This document shows positions 29,364 to 37,222 of a stretch of 64,000 bases of DNA, one piece after another. The notes under the pieces were generated by a model. The model searched no databases. It was not told the DNA's origin and was given only the letters and a program-made list of their open reading frames with translations. Origin of the DNA: Bacteroidota bacterium (GTDB lineage Bacteria; Bacteroidota; Rhodothermia; Balneolales; HLUCCA01); the NCBI GenBank assembly GCA_020832235.1, contig JAFIEZ010000006.1:186001-250000 (forward strand). Reading direction: 5' to 3'. The position numbers were made by a program, and so were the translations under genes. Within the stretch, counting starts at the first letter, position 1, and every line of letters starts with the position of its first letter.

Positions 29364-29810
29364 ATGAAGAATTACGCAGATCGGATGATGAAAGGAATAA
29401 TAGCTTTAACGTTGATTTTTACGGCGGGAGCGTTGCACGCACAAGATTATGGAATGCCTGCAACCACCGGAGAGACGGGCGAGACCGTGGTAGATGTAAT
29501 CATGGGAAGCGATGACCATACCATTATGGCAACATTGTTGCAGGAAAGTATGTTGGATGAAACACTGGCACAGGGACCATCCTTTACCGTGCTGGCCCCA
29601 ACAGACGCAGCATTTGCTGAATTAGGTGATGCTGTTCAGGAGCTTCGACAAAATCCGGAGCAGTTGCAGCAGGTCATGCTGAACCACTTATTTCAAGGGT
29701 CTGCCAGTGCTGAGGATGTACAAGATGCACTGGACCTTGAAATTGAACAGGGTGACATTCCTGCTTCAAATGGAGTTGTACACTCCATAGATCGTGTCTT
29801 ACTTCAATAA
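29364..29810 (+). CDS. Secreted fasciclin (FAS1) domain protein
   Basis: A 148-residue protein with a signal peptide (cleavage near ALHAQ) and one FAS1 domain with the conserved FTVLAPTDAAFAEL and a final SNGVVHSIDRVLL. FAS1 domains mediate adhesion or bind extracellular polymers. A GGAG Shine-Dalgarno sequence lies about 5 bases before the ATG. A perfect bidirectional terminator follows. It is the smallest form of the family and has no anchor, so it should be periplasmic or secreted. Confidence 0.92.
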   Translation: MKNYADRMMKGIIALTLIFTAGALHAQDYGMPATTGETGETVVDVIMGSDDHTIMATLLQESMLDETLAQGPSFTVLAPTDAAFAELGDAVQELRQNPEQLQQVMLNHLFQGSASAEDVQDALDLEIEQGDIPASNGVVHSIDRVLLQ

Positions 29811-29824
29811 AATCACTATAAAAT

Positions 29825-29862
29825 AAAAAAAGCCCGTCGTGTAGACCGCGACGGGCTTTTTT
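29825..29862. terminator. Bidirectional terminator
   Basis: A stem AGCCCGTCG/CGACGGGCT flanked by six A on the left and six T on the right. It serves both the fasciclin gene and the convergent coiled-coil gene. Confidence 0.9.
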
Positions 29863-29873
29863 GTTTAGATCAA

Positions 29874-30152
29874 CTAGTTAGGAAACTCTTTAAATCGTGT
29901 AGTGAGTTCATCCCACGATTTCTGAGCGTTTTCACGTAGCTCTACCCATGTGTCTTCACCAGCACGCTGCATTTTTTGCAGATGGCCTTCTGCCTCCGCA
30001 ACTTTTTCTTCCAACGTTTCTATTTCTTTACTGTAATTAATTTTTGCGTCACCTGAAGCTTCTTGTGCTTTTCCTTTGAACTTTTCTATTTCAGCTTTCC
30101 ATTGGTTAATCTGACCCATAAACTTTTCTGCGTATGCTTCTTTGGTATCCAT
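29874..30152 (-). CDS. Small soluble coiled-coil protein
   Basis: A 92-residue protein that is nearly all helix with heptads of Lys, Glu, Ala and Leu, ending in GEDTWVELRENAQKSWDEL. This pattern (KAYAEK, then INQWKAEIEK, then GEDAW-like) is common in small bacterial coiled-coil or phasin-like proteins of uncertain role. It has a GGAG Shine-Dalgarno sequence upstream. The closest named group is the phasin family, but no polyhydroxyalkanoate genes are near, so I leave the function open. Confidence 0.75.
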   Translation of the reverse strand: MDTKEAYAEKFMGQINQWKAEIEKFKGKAQEASGDAKINYSKEIETLEEKVAEAEGHLQKMQRAGEDTWVELRENAQKSWDELTTRFKEFPN

Positions 30153-30561
30153 CAGCTCTCCATTATTTGTTATGATTATGTTGTCTTGGTTTTAAATAAT
30201 TTTAGTTAAGTATACTAATAACTAATTGAAAGACAATAGTTTATACTTATAGAAACGTGCCTGGTTGTTGCAGCGTTCAACCATGTCGTTAAATTATGTG
30301 AATTAAGTATAGCCTGCTGATAAATAAAGTAAAGGCAGTGCTCGTTTTTTGTACAAACTTAACTATAACCGAATTAGATATGATTTCGTTCAAAAGACTG
30401 TAAGTCTATAAGAAGTTTATATTTAAGAACAGATTCGTGAACGAAAAAAAAGCGCTTGCAGTTATATATCGAACTGCAGGATATCCTGCTTAAATCAAAG
30501 GTGTATTTCCAGGTAGCTCTAAATGTACACCCAAATAACAATGGTCTAATTAATTCAATTT
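30153..30561. other. Intergenic region upstream of the rhodopsin gene
   Basis: AT-rich and without a coding region. It holds an inverted repeat at 30202-30225 (TTAGTTA and TAACTAA around AGTATACT) near the start of the coiled-coil gene, and a second inverted repeat at 30457-30478 (TGCAGTT and AACTGCA around eight bases) about 85 bases before the rhodopsin start. Either could be an operator. No clear -33/-7 pair was found. Confidence 0.5.
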
Positions 30562-31416
30562 ATGAACAACTTAGGTAATGCTACGTTTGAAAACTATGTA
30601 GGCGCAACAACCGGATTCTCCGAGATGGCTTACCAAATGTCAGCACACGTGCTAACATTGGGCTATGCTATTATGCTTGCCGCTCTGCTATATTTTATCC
30701 TGACAATGAAAACCGTATCTCCGAAGTACCGAATTTCATCTGTACTTTCCGTGGTGGTAATGGTTTCTGCAGCATTGTTGCTGTTTGTGCAGGCTAACAA
30801 CTGGACATCGTCAATGGTATTCGATGCTTCATCAGGCCGTTACATGCTTGGCGATGGCAACGATCTGTTCAATAACGGTTACCGTTATTTGAACTGGTTA
30901 ATTGATGTACCGATGCTTCTTTTCCAGATTCTTTTTGTTGTTACGCTTAAGAGAAGCAGCTTCTCTTCCGTTCGTAACGGATTCTGGTTCTCTGGTGTTG
31001 CGATGATCTTAACTGGTTATGTTGGTCAGTTCTACGAGGTTTCTAATCCAACCTTGTTCTTTATCTGGGGTACGGCTTCCACCCTTTTCTTCTTCCATAT
31101 TCTTTATTTGATGAAGAAAGTTATTGATGAAGGTAAAGAAGGTGTTCCGCCACAAGCGGCTAAGTACCTTGGTACTATCTGGACCCTCTTCTTAGTATCT
31201 TGGATGTTATATCCAGGTGCTTACCTCATGCCATACCTCTTCAGCTTCAGCCTGGAGCCAGCGCTCTCTGAGACAGCTGTTGTAGCACGTCACATGACCT
31301 ATACAATTGCGGATGTGAGCTCTAAAGTAATCTACGGTATCTTGCTCACCCTGACTGCTCAGGAGCTTAGCAAAGCCGAAGGTTTTGACTACGACAAACT
31401 TGATACTACAAGCTGA
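30562..31416 (+). CDS. Sodium-pumping rhodopsin (NDQ type)
   Basis: A 284-residue seven-helix microbial rhodopsin. Helix C reads RYLNWLIDVPMLLFQ: Asn111, Asp115 and Gln122 are the NDQ set that defines light-driven Na+ pumps such as KR2 (N112/D116/Q123). Helix G has Asp251 and the retinal Lys255 (DVSSK). The protein lacks the Asp counterion of proton pumps at position 111. It is predicted to move Na+ out of the cell in light. It follows a long intergenic region and is ended by a hairpin, so it is likely monocistronic. No blh or carotenoid gene lies in the window. Confidence 0.96.
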   Translation: MNNLGNATFENYVGATTGFSEMAYQMSAHVLTLGYAIMLAALLYFILTMKTVSPKYRISSVLSVVVMVSAALLLFVQANNWTSSMVFDASSGRYMLGDGNDLFNNGYRYLNWLIDVPMLLFQILFVVTLKRSSFSSVRNGFWFSGVAMILTGYVGQFYEVSNPTLFFIWGTASTLFFFHILYLMKKVIDEGKEGVPPQAAKYLGTIWTLFLVSWMLYPGAYLMPYLFSFSLEPALSETAVVARHMTYTIADVSSKVIYGILLTLTAQELSKAEGFDYDKLDTTS

Positions 31417-31441
31417 TAAACAACCCAGTTTGACTAATCAG

Positions 31442-31479
31442 ACCCCGTGCAGTGACTATGTCGCTGCATGGGGTTTTTT
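31442..31479 (+). terminator. Terminator after the rhodopsin gene
   Basis: ACCCCGTGCAG pairs with CTGCATGGGGT, with one G-T pair, followed by six T. Confidence 0.85.
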
Positions 31480-31683
31480 GTTTTCGGGATGCATATTTTT
31501 CTTGTAAAGCTTACTCAGCGTATTATTATAAAGTCGAACAGGCCGTCTGGATTTAGTAAAAAGCACTCATTGCATCTGAAGGTCATTATTCCGAAAATAG
31601 ACAGGGTCTTAATTCATTAATCTGATTGGCAAAACAGGTATTATTAATCAATACTTCTCAATATAAATTACTCAGGAAGCACT

Positions 31684-31947
31684 ATGGAATACTTGAAAAA
31701 ATGGAAACGTCACGCCATTATTGGTGTAACTCTGATTGGCGTGGGAATTAATTTTGTTGCCGAAGCGACTATAATCAAGAGCAGAACTCCGGAATTTTAT
31801 GATATGTCGGTACTTGGACATATGGCACTCTGGTTCTGGGTTGGACTGTTCGGCCTGGTAGCCCTCAACGCTGGCGTTTCATTTATGGGAGATGCTGTTA
31901 AAAATCGCACACTATATGAATTAAAAAACAGTGGAGAAAACGAATAA
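31684..31947 (+). CDS. Small two-helix membrane protein, unknown
   Basis: I do not recognise this 87-residue protein. It has a basic N terminus, a membrane segment at about 12-32 and a second at about 44-66, separated by a loop with Pro-Glu. A short acidic tail follows. A weak GGAA-type ribosome site precedes the ATG. It is the next gene after the sodium rhodopsin on the same strand, but behind its terminator and a gap of about 265 bases from the rhodopsin stop, so it is probably a separate unit. The position invites the idea of a rhodopsin partner, but nothing in the sequence proves it. Confidence 0.65.
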   Translation: MEYLKKWKRHAIIGVTLIGVGINFVAEATIIKSRTPEFYDMSVLGHMALWFWVGLFGLVALNAGVSFMGDAVKNRTLYELKNSGENE

Positions 31948-32739
31948 ATTAGTTATTCGTGCGTGGTTATCACATATATAATCAAACGCTCGACGGTGAT
32001 ACTTACCCTCGTCGGTGATATTTACGCTCGTCGGTGATATTTACAATGAGTTGAAATCCCTTGCCCCGAACGCTTGTGATACCGCCTCGTTTAACCGTCT
32101 ACTCTCTGATAGCCGACTTGTCGTCGCCGGGCATATCGCGATACATACCGTTGACGTGTACTATGCAGTAAGATTATCTGCTCGTTTCGAGAACCATGCG
32201 TGTGAAACCTCACACTGGTGCTCTATGAGGTTGTACCATATAGAAGCTATCCTGTTATTTACAACTCCTCATCCCTCTAGATACATAATCCCCTTTTTTT
32301 GGAAGCGGTACCCGGCAATAGAAACATAGACTTATGTAGATAGGCTTGTGCTTAAAGCTATAAAAATCAATAAAATAGGTGGATGTTCATTCTGATTGAA
32401 CGTATCTTTTCGACCTTCTCAATCAGGAACACGATACACGAATAAACATGCCGGTCACGCCACCCTGAGGGATACTTACATCCCTTTCATTTATTGTAAC
32501 CGTCGGATGGTATTCACTAAAACCGAATGTCATTCACCGTCTGCATCAGCATATGTACATCATAACCATCGGTTTTGTGTACATACGCTAACGCCGACTA
32601 CATCCGCGAACATGCCAACGTCAGATACGAACACGTGCAGCGATCCGGCTAAAATAGTATGCAGGCCCCGTATGAACGCAAAATGCATGAGCGTTCGAAA
32701 TGACACACCGGTGTTCCACCTCCTTTGTATCCCAACTCC
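31948..32739. other. Gene-poor stretch before the SulP gene
   Basis: Nearly 800 bases without a convincing gene. Short open frames of 104 and 115 residues occur but have no plausible composition or domain. A 19-bp tandem repeat occupies 31989-32045. Decayed genes or a non-coding RNA cannot be excluded. Confidence 0.5.
31989..32045. repeat. 19-bp tandem repeat, three units
   Basis: CTCGTCGGTGATATTTAC(G/A) occurs three times in direct succession at 31989, 32008 and 32027; the first copy differs at three to four bases. Confidence 0.85.
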
Positions 32740-34287
32740 ATGAATAAAATTCTCGCACTATTCGACTTCTCACCGGAAGTCAACTATCGTATCGAAATCC
32801 TGGCCGGACTCACCGTCGCCATCGCTCTTATTCCCGAAGCCGTAGCCTTTGCCCTGATCGCCGGGCTTTCCCCGCTCACCGGCCTTTACGCCGCCTTCGT
32901 TATGGGTCTTGTAACAGCCATCTTCGGAGGCCGCCCCGGCATGATATCCGGCGCAACCGGCGCCGTAGCCGTGGTTATTGTGAGCCTGGCCTTGTCGCAC
33001 GGAGCCGAATACATCTTCGCCACCGTCATCCTGGCCGGAATCCTGCAGGTATCGGCCGGCGTGCTGCGCCTCGGTAAGCTCATGCGCCTTGTACCGCACT
33101 CCGTCATCTTCGGATTTGTGAACGGATTGGCCATCATCATTTTCATGTCGCAGCTCAACGAGTTCAAAGCCCCACCCGGCGAATGGCTCACCGGTTCGCC
33201 CCTGTTCGTACTGCTCGGGCTCGTGCTTCTCACCATGCTCATCATCTGGGGGTTGCCCAAAATAACCAAAGCCGTGCCGCCCTCCCTCGCTGCCATCCTC
33301 ATCATTTTCGGAATAGTAGCCGGATTTGGCATCGACACCCGCACCGTAGGCGACATCGCTTCCATTCAGGGCGGATTTCCCCCGTTTAACATTCCAAAGG
33401 TGCCCTTCAGCCTAGAAACGCTGATGATTATCTTCCCCTATGCGGCCATTGTGGCGGCGGTTGGACTCATCGAAAGCCTGCTTACCCTCAACATCATCGA
33501 TGAAATCACTGAAACCCGCGGACGAAGCAACAAAGAAGCCGTTGCCCAGGGCGCAGGTAACATCTTATCCGGATTTTTCTCCGGTATGGGTGGTTGCGCC
33601 ATGATCGGTCAGAGTTTGATTAACGTTTCCTCCGGATCGCGAACCCGCATTGCCGGGATTGTCGCTGCCGTGATGCTGCTCGTTTTTGTGATGTTCGGAG
33701 CCGGGCTGATTGAAAGCCTTCCAATGGCCGCGCTCACCGGACTTATGATTATGGTCGCCATCGGAACCTTTGAGTGGGCCAGTTTGCGAACCTTCAACAA
33801 AATGCCTCCCTCCGACATCCTCGTCATGGTTTTGGTAACGCTGATCACGGTTTTCCTGCACAACCTCGCGCTGGCGGTCATTGTGGGTGTCATCGTAGCG
33901 GCCCTGGTCTTTGCCTGGGACAATGCCAAGCGAATTCGCGCGCGCAAACATGTGGATGAAAACGGGGCGAAGCACTACGAAATTTATGGTCCTTTATTCT
34001 TTGGCTCGGTTCAGGTTTTCAACGACAAGTTTGATGTTCTGGGTGATCCAGATACGATTTACATCGATTTTGCCGAAAGCCGGGTGGTCGATATGTCGGC
34101 CATCGAAGCACTGAACAAACTCACCGAACGTTATCAGAAGCAGGGCAAAAAAGTGTATCTGAAGCACCTGAGCAAGGATTGTCGCAAGTTGCTGAACAAC
34201 GCCCGCGATATTATCGAGGTGAACATGGTTGAAGACCCGACCTACAAAGTGCTGGTTCCTGACAGTAAAGGCATTGCCGACGTGTAA
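32740..34287 (+). CDS. SulP-family anion transporter with STAS domain
   Basis: A 515-residue membrane transporter of the SLC26/SulP class. The first 400 residues hold the core with GLTVAIALIPEAVAFALIAGLSP and the following GLYAAFVMGLVTA signature of the family; the last 110 form a STAS domain (VQVFNDKFDVLGDPDTIYIDF, DMSAIEALNKL). Substrate may be sulfate, bicarbonate or another anion and cannot be told. The ATG at 32740 is chosen over an in-frame TTG at 32725. Its third codon positions are much richer in C and G than those of the neighbouring rhodopsin, which suggests separate ancestry. Its last codons lie inside a 16-bp repeat. Confidence 0.93.
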   Translation: MNKILALFDFSPEVNYRIEILAGLTVAIALIPEAVAFALIAGLSPLTGLYAAFVMGLVTAIFGGRPGMISGATGAVAVVIVSLALSHGAEYIFATVILAGILQVSAGVLRLGKLMRLVPHSVIFGFVNGLAIIIFMSQLNEFKAPPGEWLTGSPLFVLLGLVLLTMLIIWGLPKITKAVPPSLAAILIIFGIVAGFGIDTRTVGDIASIQGGFPPFNIPKVPFSLETLMIIFPYAAIVAAVGLIESLLTLNIIDEITETRGRSNKEAVAQGAGNILSGFFSGMGGCAMIGQSLINVSSGSRTRIAGIVAAVMLLVFVMFGAGLIESLPMAALTGLMIMVAIGTFEWASLRTFNKMPPSDILVMVLVTLITVFLHNLALAVIVGVIVAALVFAWDNAKRIRARKHVDENGAKHYEIYGPLFFGSVQVFNDKFDVLGDPDTIYIDFAESRVVDMSAIEALNKLTERYQKQGKKVYLKHLSKDCRKLLNNARDIIEVNMVEDPTYKVLVPDSKGIADV

Positions 34288-34335
34288 CACTGCCGAAGTG
34301 TAGTGATGCCGAAGTATAGCACTGCCGACGTCTAG
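34272..34335. repeat. 16-bp tandem repeat spanning the SulP stop codon
   Basis: Four units of 16 bases, consensus CACTGCCGAAGTGTAG, at 34272, 34288, 34304 and 34320. The first unit encodes the last residues of SulP and contains the TAA stop. Confidence 0.85.
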
Positions 34336-34367
34336 CCATACCGCCCATATTTTTAACGATAAGATGC

Positions 34368-34407
34368 AAAAAGCCGGATAACAGGAATGGTATCCGGCTT
34401 CTTTTTT
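34368..34407 (+). terminator. Terminator after SulP
   Basis: AAGCCGGATA (34371-34380) pairs with TATCCGGCTT (34391-34400), with A's before and six T shortly after. It may also serve the convergent rhodanese gene. Confidence 0.85.
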
Positions 34408-34431
34408 AAAACAGCGTATCGAACGCCGATA

Positions 34432-35331
34432 TTACAAGTTCCCAAATTCGGCCCAAGATCCTTCGTAGGGCCGGACCGAATCGTAGCCCATCAGTCTCAG
34501 GGTAAAGTAGGCGTGTGATCCGCGCACATTGGTATGACAATGTGGGATGACCTCTTTATCGGGTGTGATACCCAGCGAAGCGTATAGGACACGAATTTCC
34601 TCGAACGAACGGAAAAACGGGATGTCTCCATCCTGCAACACTTCACGCCATTCCAGATGAACCGCGCCTGGAATATGTCCGCCTTGAGCAGCACGCACAT
34701 CCGTTCCGTCGAATTCATCAGCAGAACGCACGTCGAATACAATTTGATTCGGATTTTCTGCTGCAGCCATTACGGCACGCACATCACAAACACGGTCTTC
34801 ACGTACACGAGAGGTGAATGTGCCCATCAGGTGTTCATCTGGTGTTCCGCTTGCAACGGCCATTTCAGCATGTACCCAAGCTTTTTTTCCACCATCAAGC
34901 AGCGCAACATAGCCTTCATAGCCGAAATATTCTAGCGCGTAGAACAGACGGGCTGATCCCAGATTATCCCCCTCATCATAAAGCAGAATACGGGAGTCGT
35001 TATGAATGCCTAATTCGCGCATCATAGCTTCAAAAGCTTGCGGACCAACCATGAAAAATTCAACGGCGGCATCCGGATCATTCAAGTCGCGACGGGAGTG
35101 GAAATAAATGGCACCAGGGATGCGCGATGCGGTGAATGCCGAGTCGGATGTACGGGTATCGATAATAACTGTATTTTCAGCAAGCATTTCTGAGGCGAAT
35201 TGCTCAACGGAGAGTAATAGGTTCTCGTTGGGGAAGGTTGTGTGTGTTGCGCTGGCTGACTCATTTGCAGAGCTGCATGCGGTGGCCGTAAGGGCAGCTA
35301 CAGTGACAAATAGTAGTGCTATGTACTTCAT
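34432..35331 (-). CDS. Rhodanese-like sulfurtransferase lipoprotein
   Basis: A 299-residue protein with two rhodanese domains. The N terminus is a lipoprotein-type signal with Cys19 (LTATAC, then SS), so it should sit in the envelope. The first domain lacks a catalytic Cys (the loop reads LYDEGDNLGSA, a common inactive feature). The second domain has the loop HCHTNVRGSH with the Cys near residue 265, a six-residue loop as in thiosulfate/mercaptopyruvate transferases but with an unusual sequence. The likely role is sulfur transfer outside the cytoplasm; the donor is unknown. It is convergent with the SulP gene. Confidence 0.87.
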   Translation of the reverse strand: MKYIALLFVTVAALTATACSSANESASATHTTFPNENLLLSVEQFASEMLAENTVIIDTRTSDSAFTASRIPGAIYFHSRRDLNDPDAAVEFFMVGPQAFEAMMRELGIHNDSRILLYDEGDNLGSARLFYALEYFGYEGYVALLDGGKKAWVHAEMAVASGTPDEHLMGTFTSRVREDRVCDVRAVMAAAENPNQIVFDVRSADEFDGTDVRAAQGGHIPGAVHLEWREVLQDGDIPFFRSFEEIRVLYASLGITPDKEVIPHCHTNVRGSHAYFTLRLMGYDSVRPYEGSWAEFGNL

Positions 35332-35530
35332 ATTACTTAGATGGGTTTATATGTGTATGATTGATTAGAATAATGCCAAATAGATTAAATACGTTCATAA
35401 TAGCAAACTTTCACAATTATACACTTGCAATTGATGCGTGTGTTGCCGTGTTTATGATGTTTATAAAATCTACTAACTCGCAAACAAAAACCTCATCCGG
35501 ATGGCTATACTATTACAGATCTTTACGCAG

Positions 35531-37213
35531 ATGAAACAATCATACCTGCCACGTTTTGCCTTTCTCGTGTTTATTCTAGGAGTAACGGTTACGGGATATT
35601 CCCAGTTTCGGGAACCAAACGTTGTTGATACTACTCCGGGCGGAGCCACCATGGTCAGTGAAAATGCTGTTTTTTCTACTGCCTACCGAACAGATCTTAT
35701 TCGCAGAATAATGCCTCATTTAAATCACCCTGATTTTGAAAACGCCTGGTGGGGGGTGCATGTACGTGATTTAAATACCGGTGCGTCGGTCTTCAGTCGA
35801 TATGCGCAAAAAGGTTTCATGCCTGCGTCTAATACGAAGTTGTACACTACAGCGGCCGGACTCGATCTTCTGGGTCATGACTACCATTTTCATACGCATT
35901 TATGGAAGCTGGGGACGTTGGAAGACGGTGTTTTCAGAGGCGCGTTGATAGTTGAAGGAAGTGGCGACCCAACCATCAGTGGTCGATTTAACGATGATGA
36001 TCCTATGGAGGTGTTTCGTAACTGGGCAATTGCGCTTCGTGAGCGTGGAATAACCCGTATTGAGGGTGATATTATTGGTGACGACACCCTTTTTGACGAC
36101 ATCCCCCTGGGTCGCTCATGGAGCTGGGACTATACCAGCTACTGGTATGCCGCCGAAATGGGGGCATTAAGTTTTAATGATAATACCATTGATTTGTTGA
36201 TGGTGGGTCAGGCACCCGGTGAGCCGGCCACGATTACATGGGAGCCCTACGAAACCAGCTTTGTTGAAATCGTGAATGAAACGTTGTCGATTCATCGCGG
36301 TGAGCCCAGAAGGGTAGGTTACGACAGGCCATGGACTACCAATACCATCCACGTTTCTAATCATATTCCTGAGGGTGATACGGTACGTTATTCGCCAAGT
36401 ATTACCAATCCGGCTCTGTATTTTGTACATGTGATGCGGGAGGAATTCGAGCGTCAGGGTATTTCAGTAGAGGGTAATGTACACGGGAGAGAGGCACTAC
36501 CACTGGTTCAGGGTTACCGTGAGCGCGCAGAGATTGTTGCGACTCATGTTTCTCCATCTCTCGCCGACATTGTTTTTATTCTAAATCAGCGGTCTCAGAA
36601 TTTTTATGCGGAGAATCTACTTAAGACTATAGGGGCATACTACTTATTCGCTCAGGAGGTTAACCCTGATATTGGATTGCTTATCGGTAATTCTCCTCGG
36701 CTATTTGCTGGGTTGGATCGGGATCAGGCCTTGTTGGATGCCGGGGTTAATGCGTCTGCACGTGATGGCCATGAGGCTTCTTGGCTTGTTTTCGGAGCTG
36801 CCGGTGTAGATACTACCCGACTCCGCCTTGCCGATGGGTCTGGTCTTTCCCGAATGAATGTAGTAACACCGCAGATGACTACCGCGTTACTTGAGTTTAT
36901 GTGGAATCATCCTGATGCTGATATTCGTGAGGCTTTTATGGCTTCTCTGCCCAGGCCTGGCGTAGAGGTGGGAACCTTGAGAAATATGTTTCGTCAGGGT
37001 GCCGCCCGTGAGACGGTTATGGCTAAGACTGGAACAATAGGCATGGCCCGTGCTTTGAGCGGCTATGTGATGGCTGCTGACGGTACGCCGCTTGCGTTCT
37101 CTATTATGGTTAACCATCATACTGTAAGCAATGTCTTGTCGAACCGCATTATTGAAAATGTAGTAAATATTCTGGCGGAGTATGATCCCGGCGCAACACA
37201 GGCAGCCAATTAA
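35531..37213 (+). CDS. dacB: D-Ala-D-Ala carboxypeptidase/endopeptidase, PBP4 (peptidase S13)
   Basis: Trims or opens peptidoglycan cross-links in the periplasm. It carries a signal peptide, SxxK at Ser100-Asn-Thr-Lys103, SxN at Ser355-Gln-Asn357 and KTG from Lys499 (AKTGTIG). The stretch between SxxK and SxN is the long S13 insert. 560 residues is normal for a PBP4. The ATG at 35531 (MKQSYL) is chosen over one 30 bases upstream because it gives a normal signal peptide. The ABC ATPase gene starts 9 bases after its stop, and the permease gene overlaps that, so the three probably form one operon. Confidence 0.92.
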   Translation: MKQSYLPRFAFLVFILGVTVTGYSQFREPNVVDTTPGGATMVSENAVFSTAYRTDLIRRIMPHLNHPDFENAWWGVHVRDLNTGASVFSRYAQKGFMPASNTKLYTTAAGLDLLGHDYHFHTHLWKLGTLEDGVFRGALIVEGSGDPTISGRFNDDDPMEVFRNWAIALRERGITRIEGDIIGDDTLFDDIPLGRSWSWDYTSYWYAAEMGALSFNDNTIDLLMVGQAPGEPATITWEPYETSFVEIVNETLSIHRGEPRRVGYDRPWTTNTIHVSNHIPEGDTVRYSPSITNPALYFVHVMREEFERQGISVEGNVHGREALPLVQGYRERAEIVATHVSPSLADIVFILNQRSQNFYAENLLKTIGAYYLFAQEVNPDIGLLIGNSPRLFAGLDRDQALLDAGVNASARDGHEASWLVFGAAGVDTTRLRLADGSGLSRMNVVTPQMTTALLEFMWNHPDADIREAFMASLPRPGVEVGTLRNMFRQGAARETVMAKTGTIGMARALSGYVMAADGTPLAFSIMVNHHTVSNVLSNRIIENVVNILAEYDPGATQAAN

Positions 37214-37222
37214 TTTGTTTAT

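Noticed and set aside
30562..31416. Proton-pumping or xanthorhodopsin-type pump
   Set aside because: The proton acceptor Asp is Asn111 and the NDQ set is complete, which indicates Na+ transport.
32015..32743. Two open frames of 104 and 115 residues in the gene-poor stretch
   Set aside because: High Cys, His and Thr content with no domain, helix pattern or ribosome site; one overlaps the SulP start.
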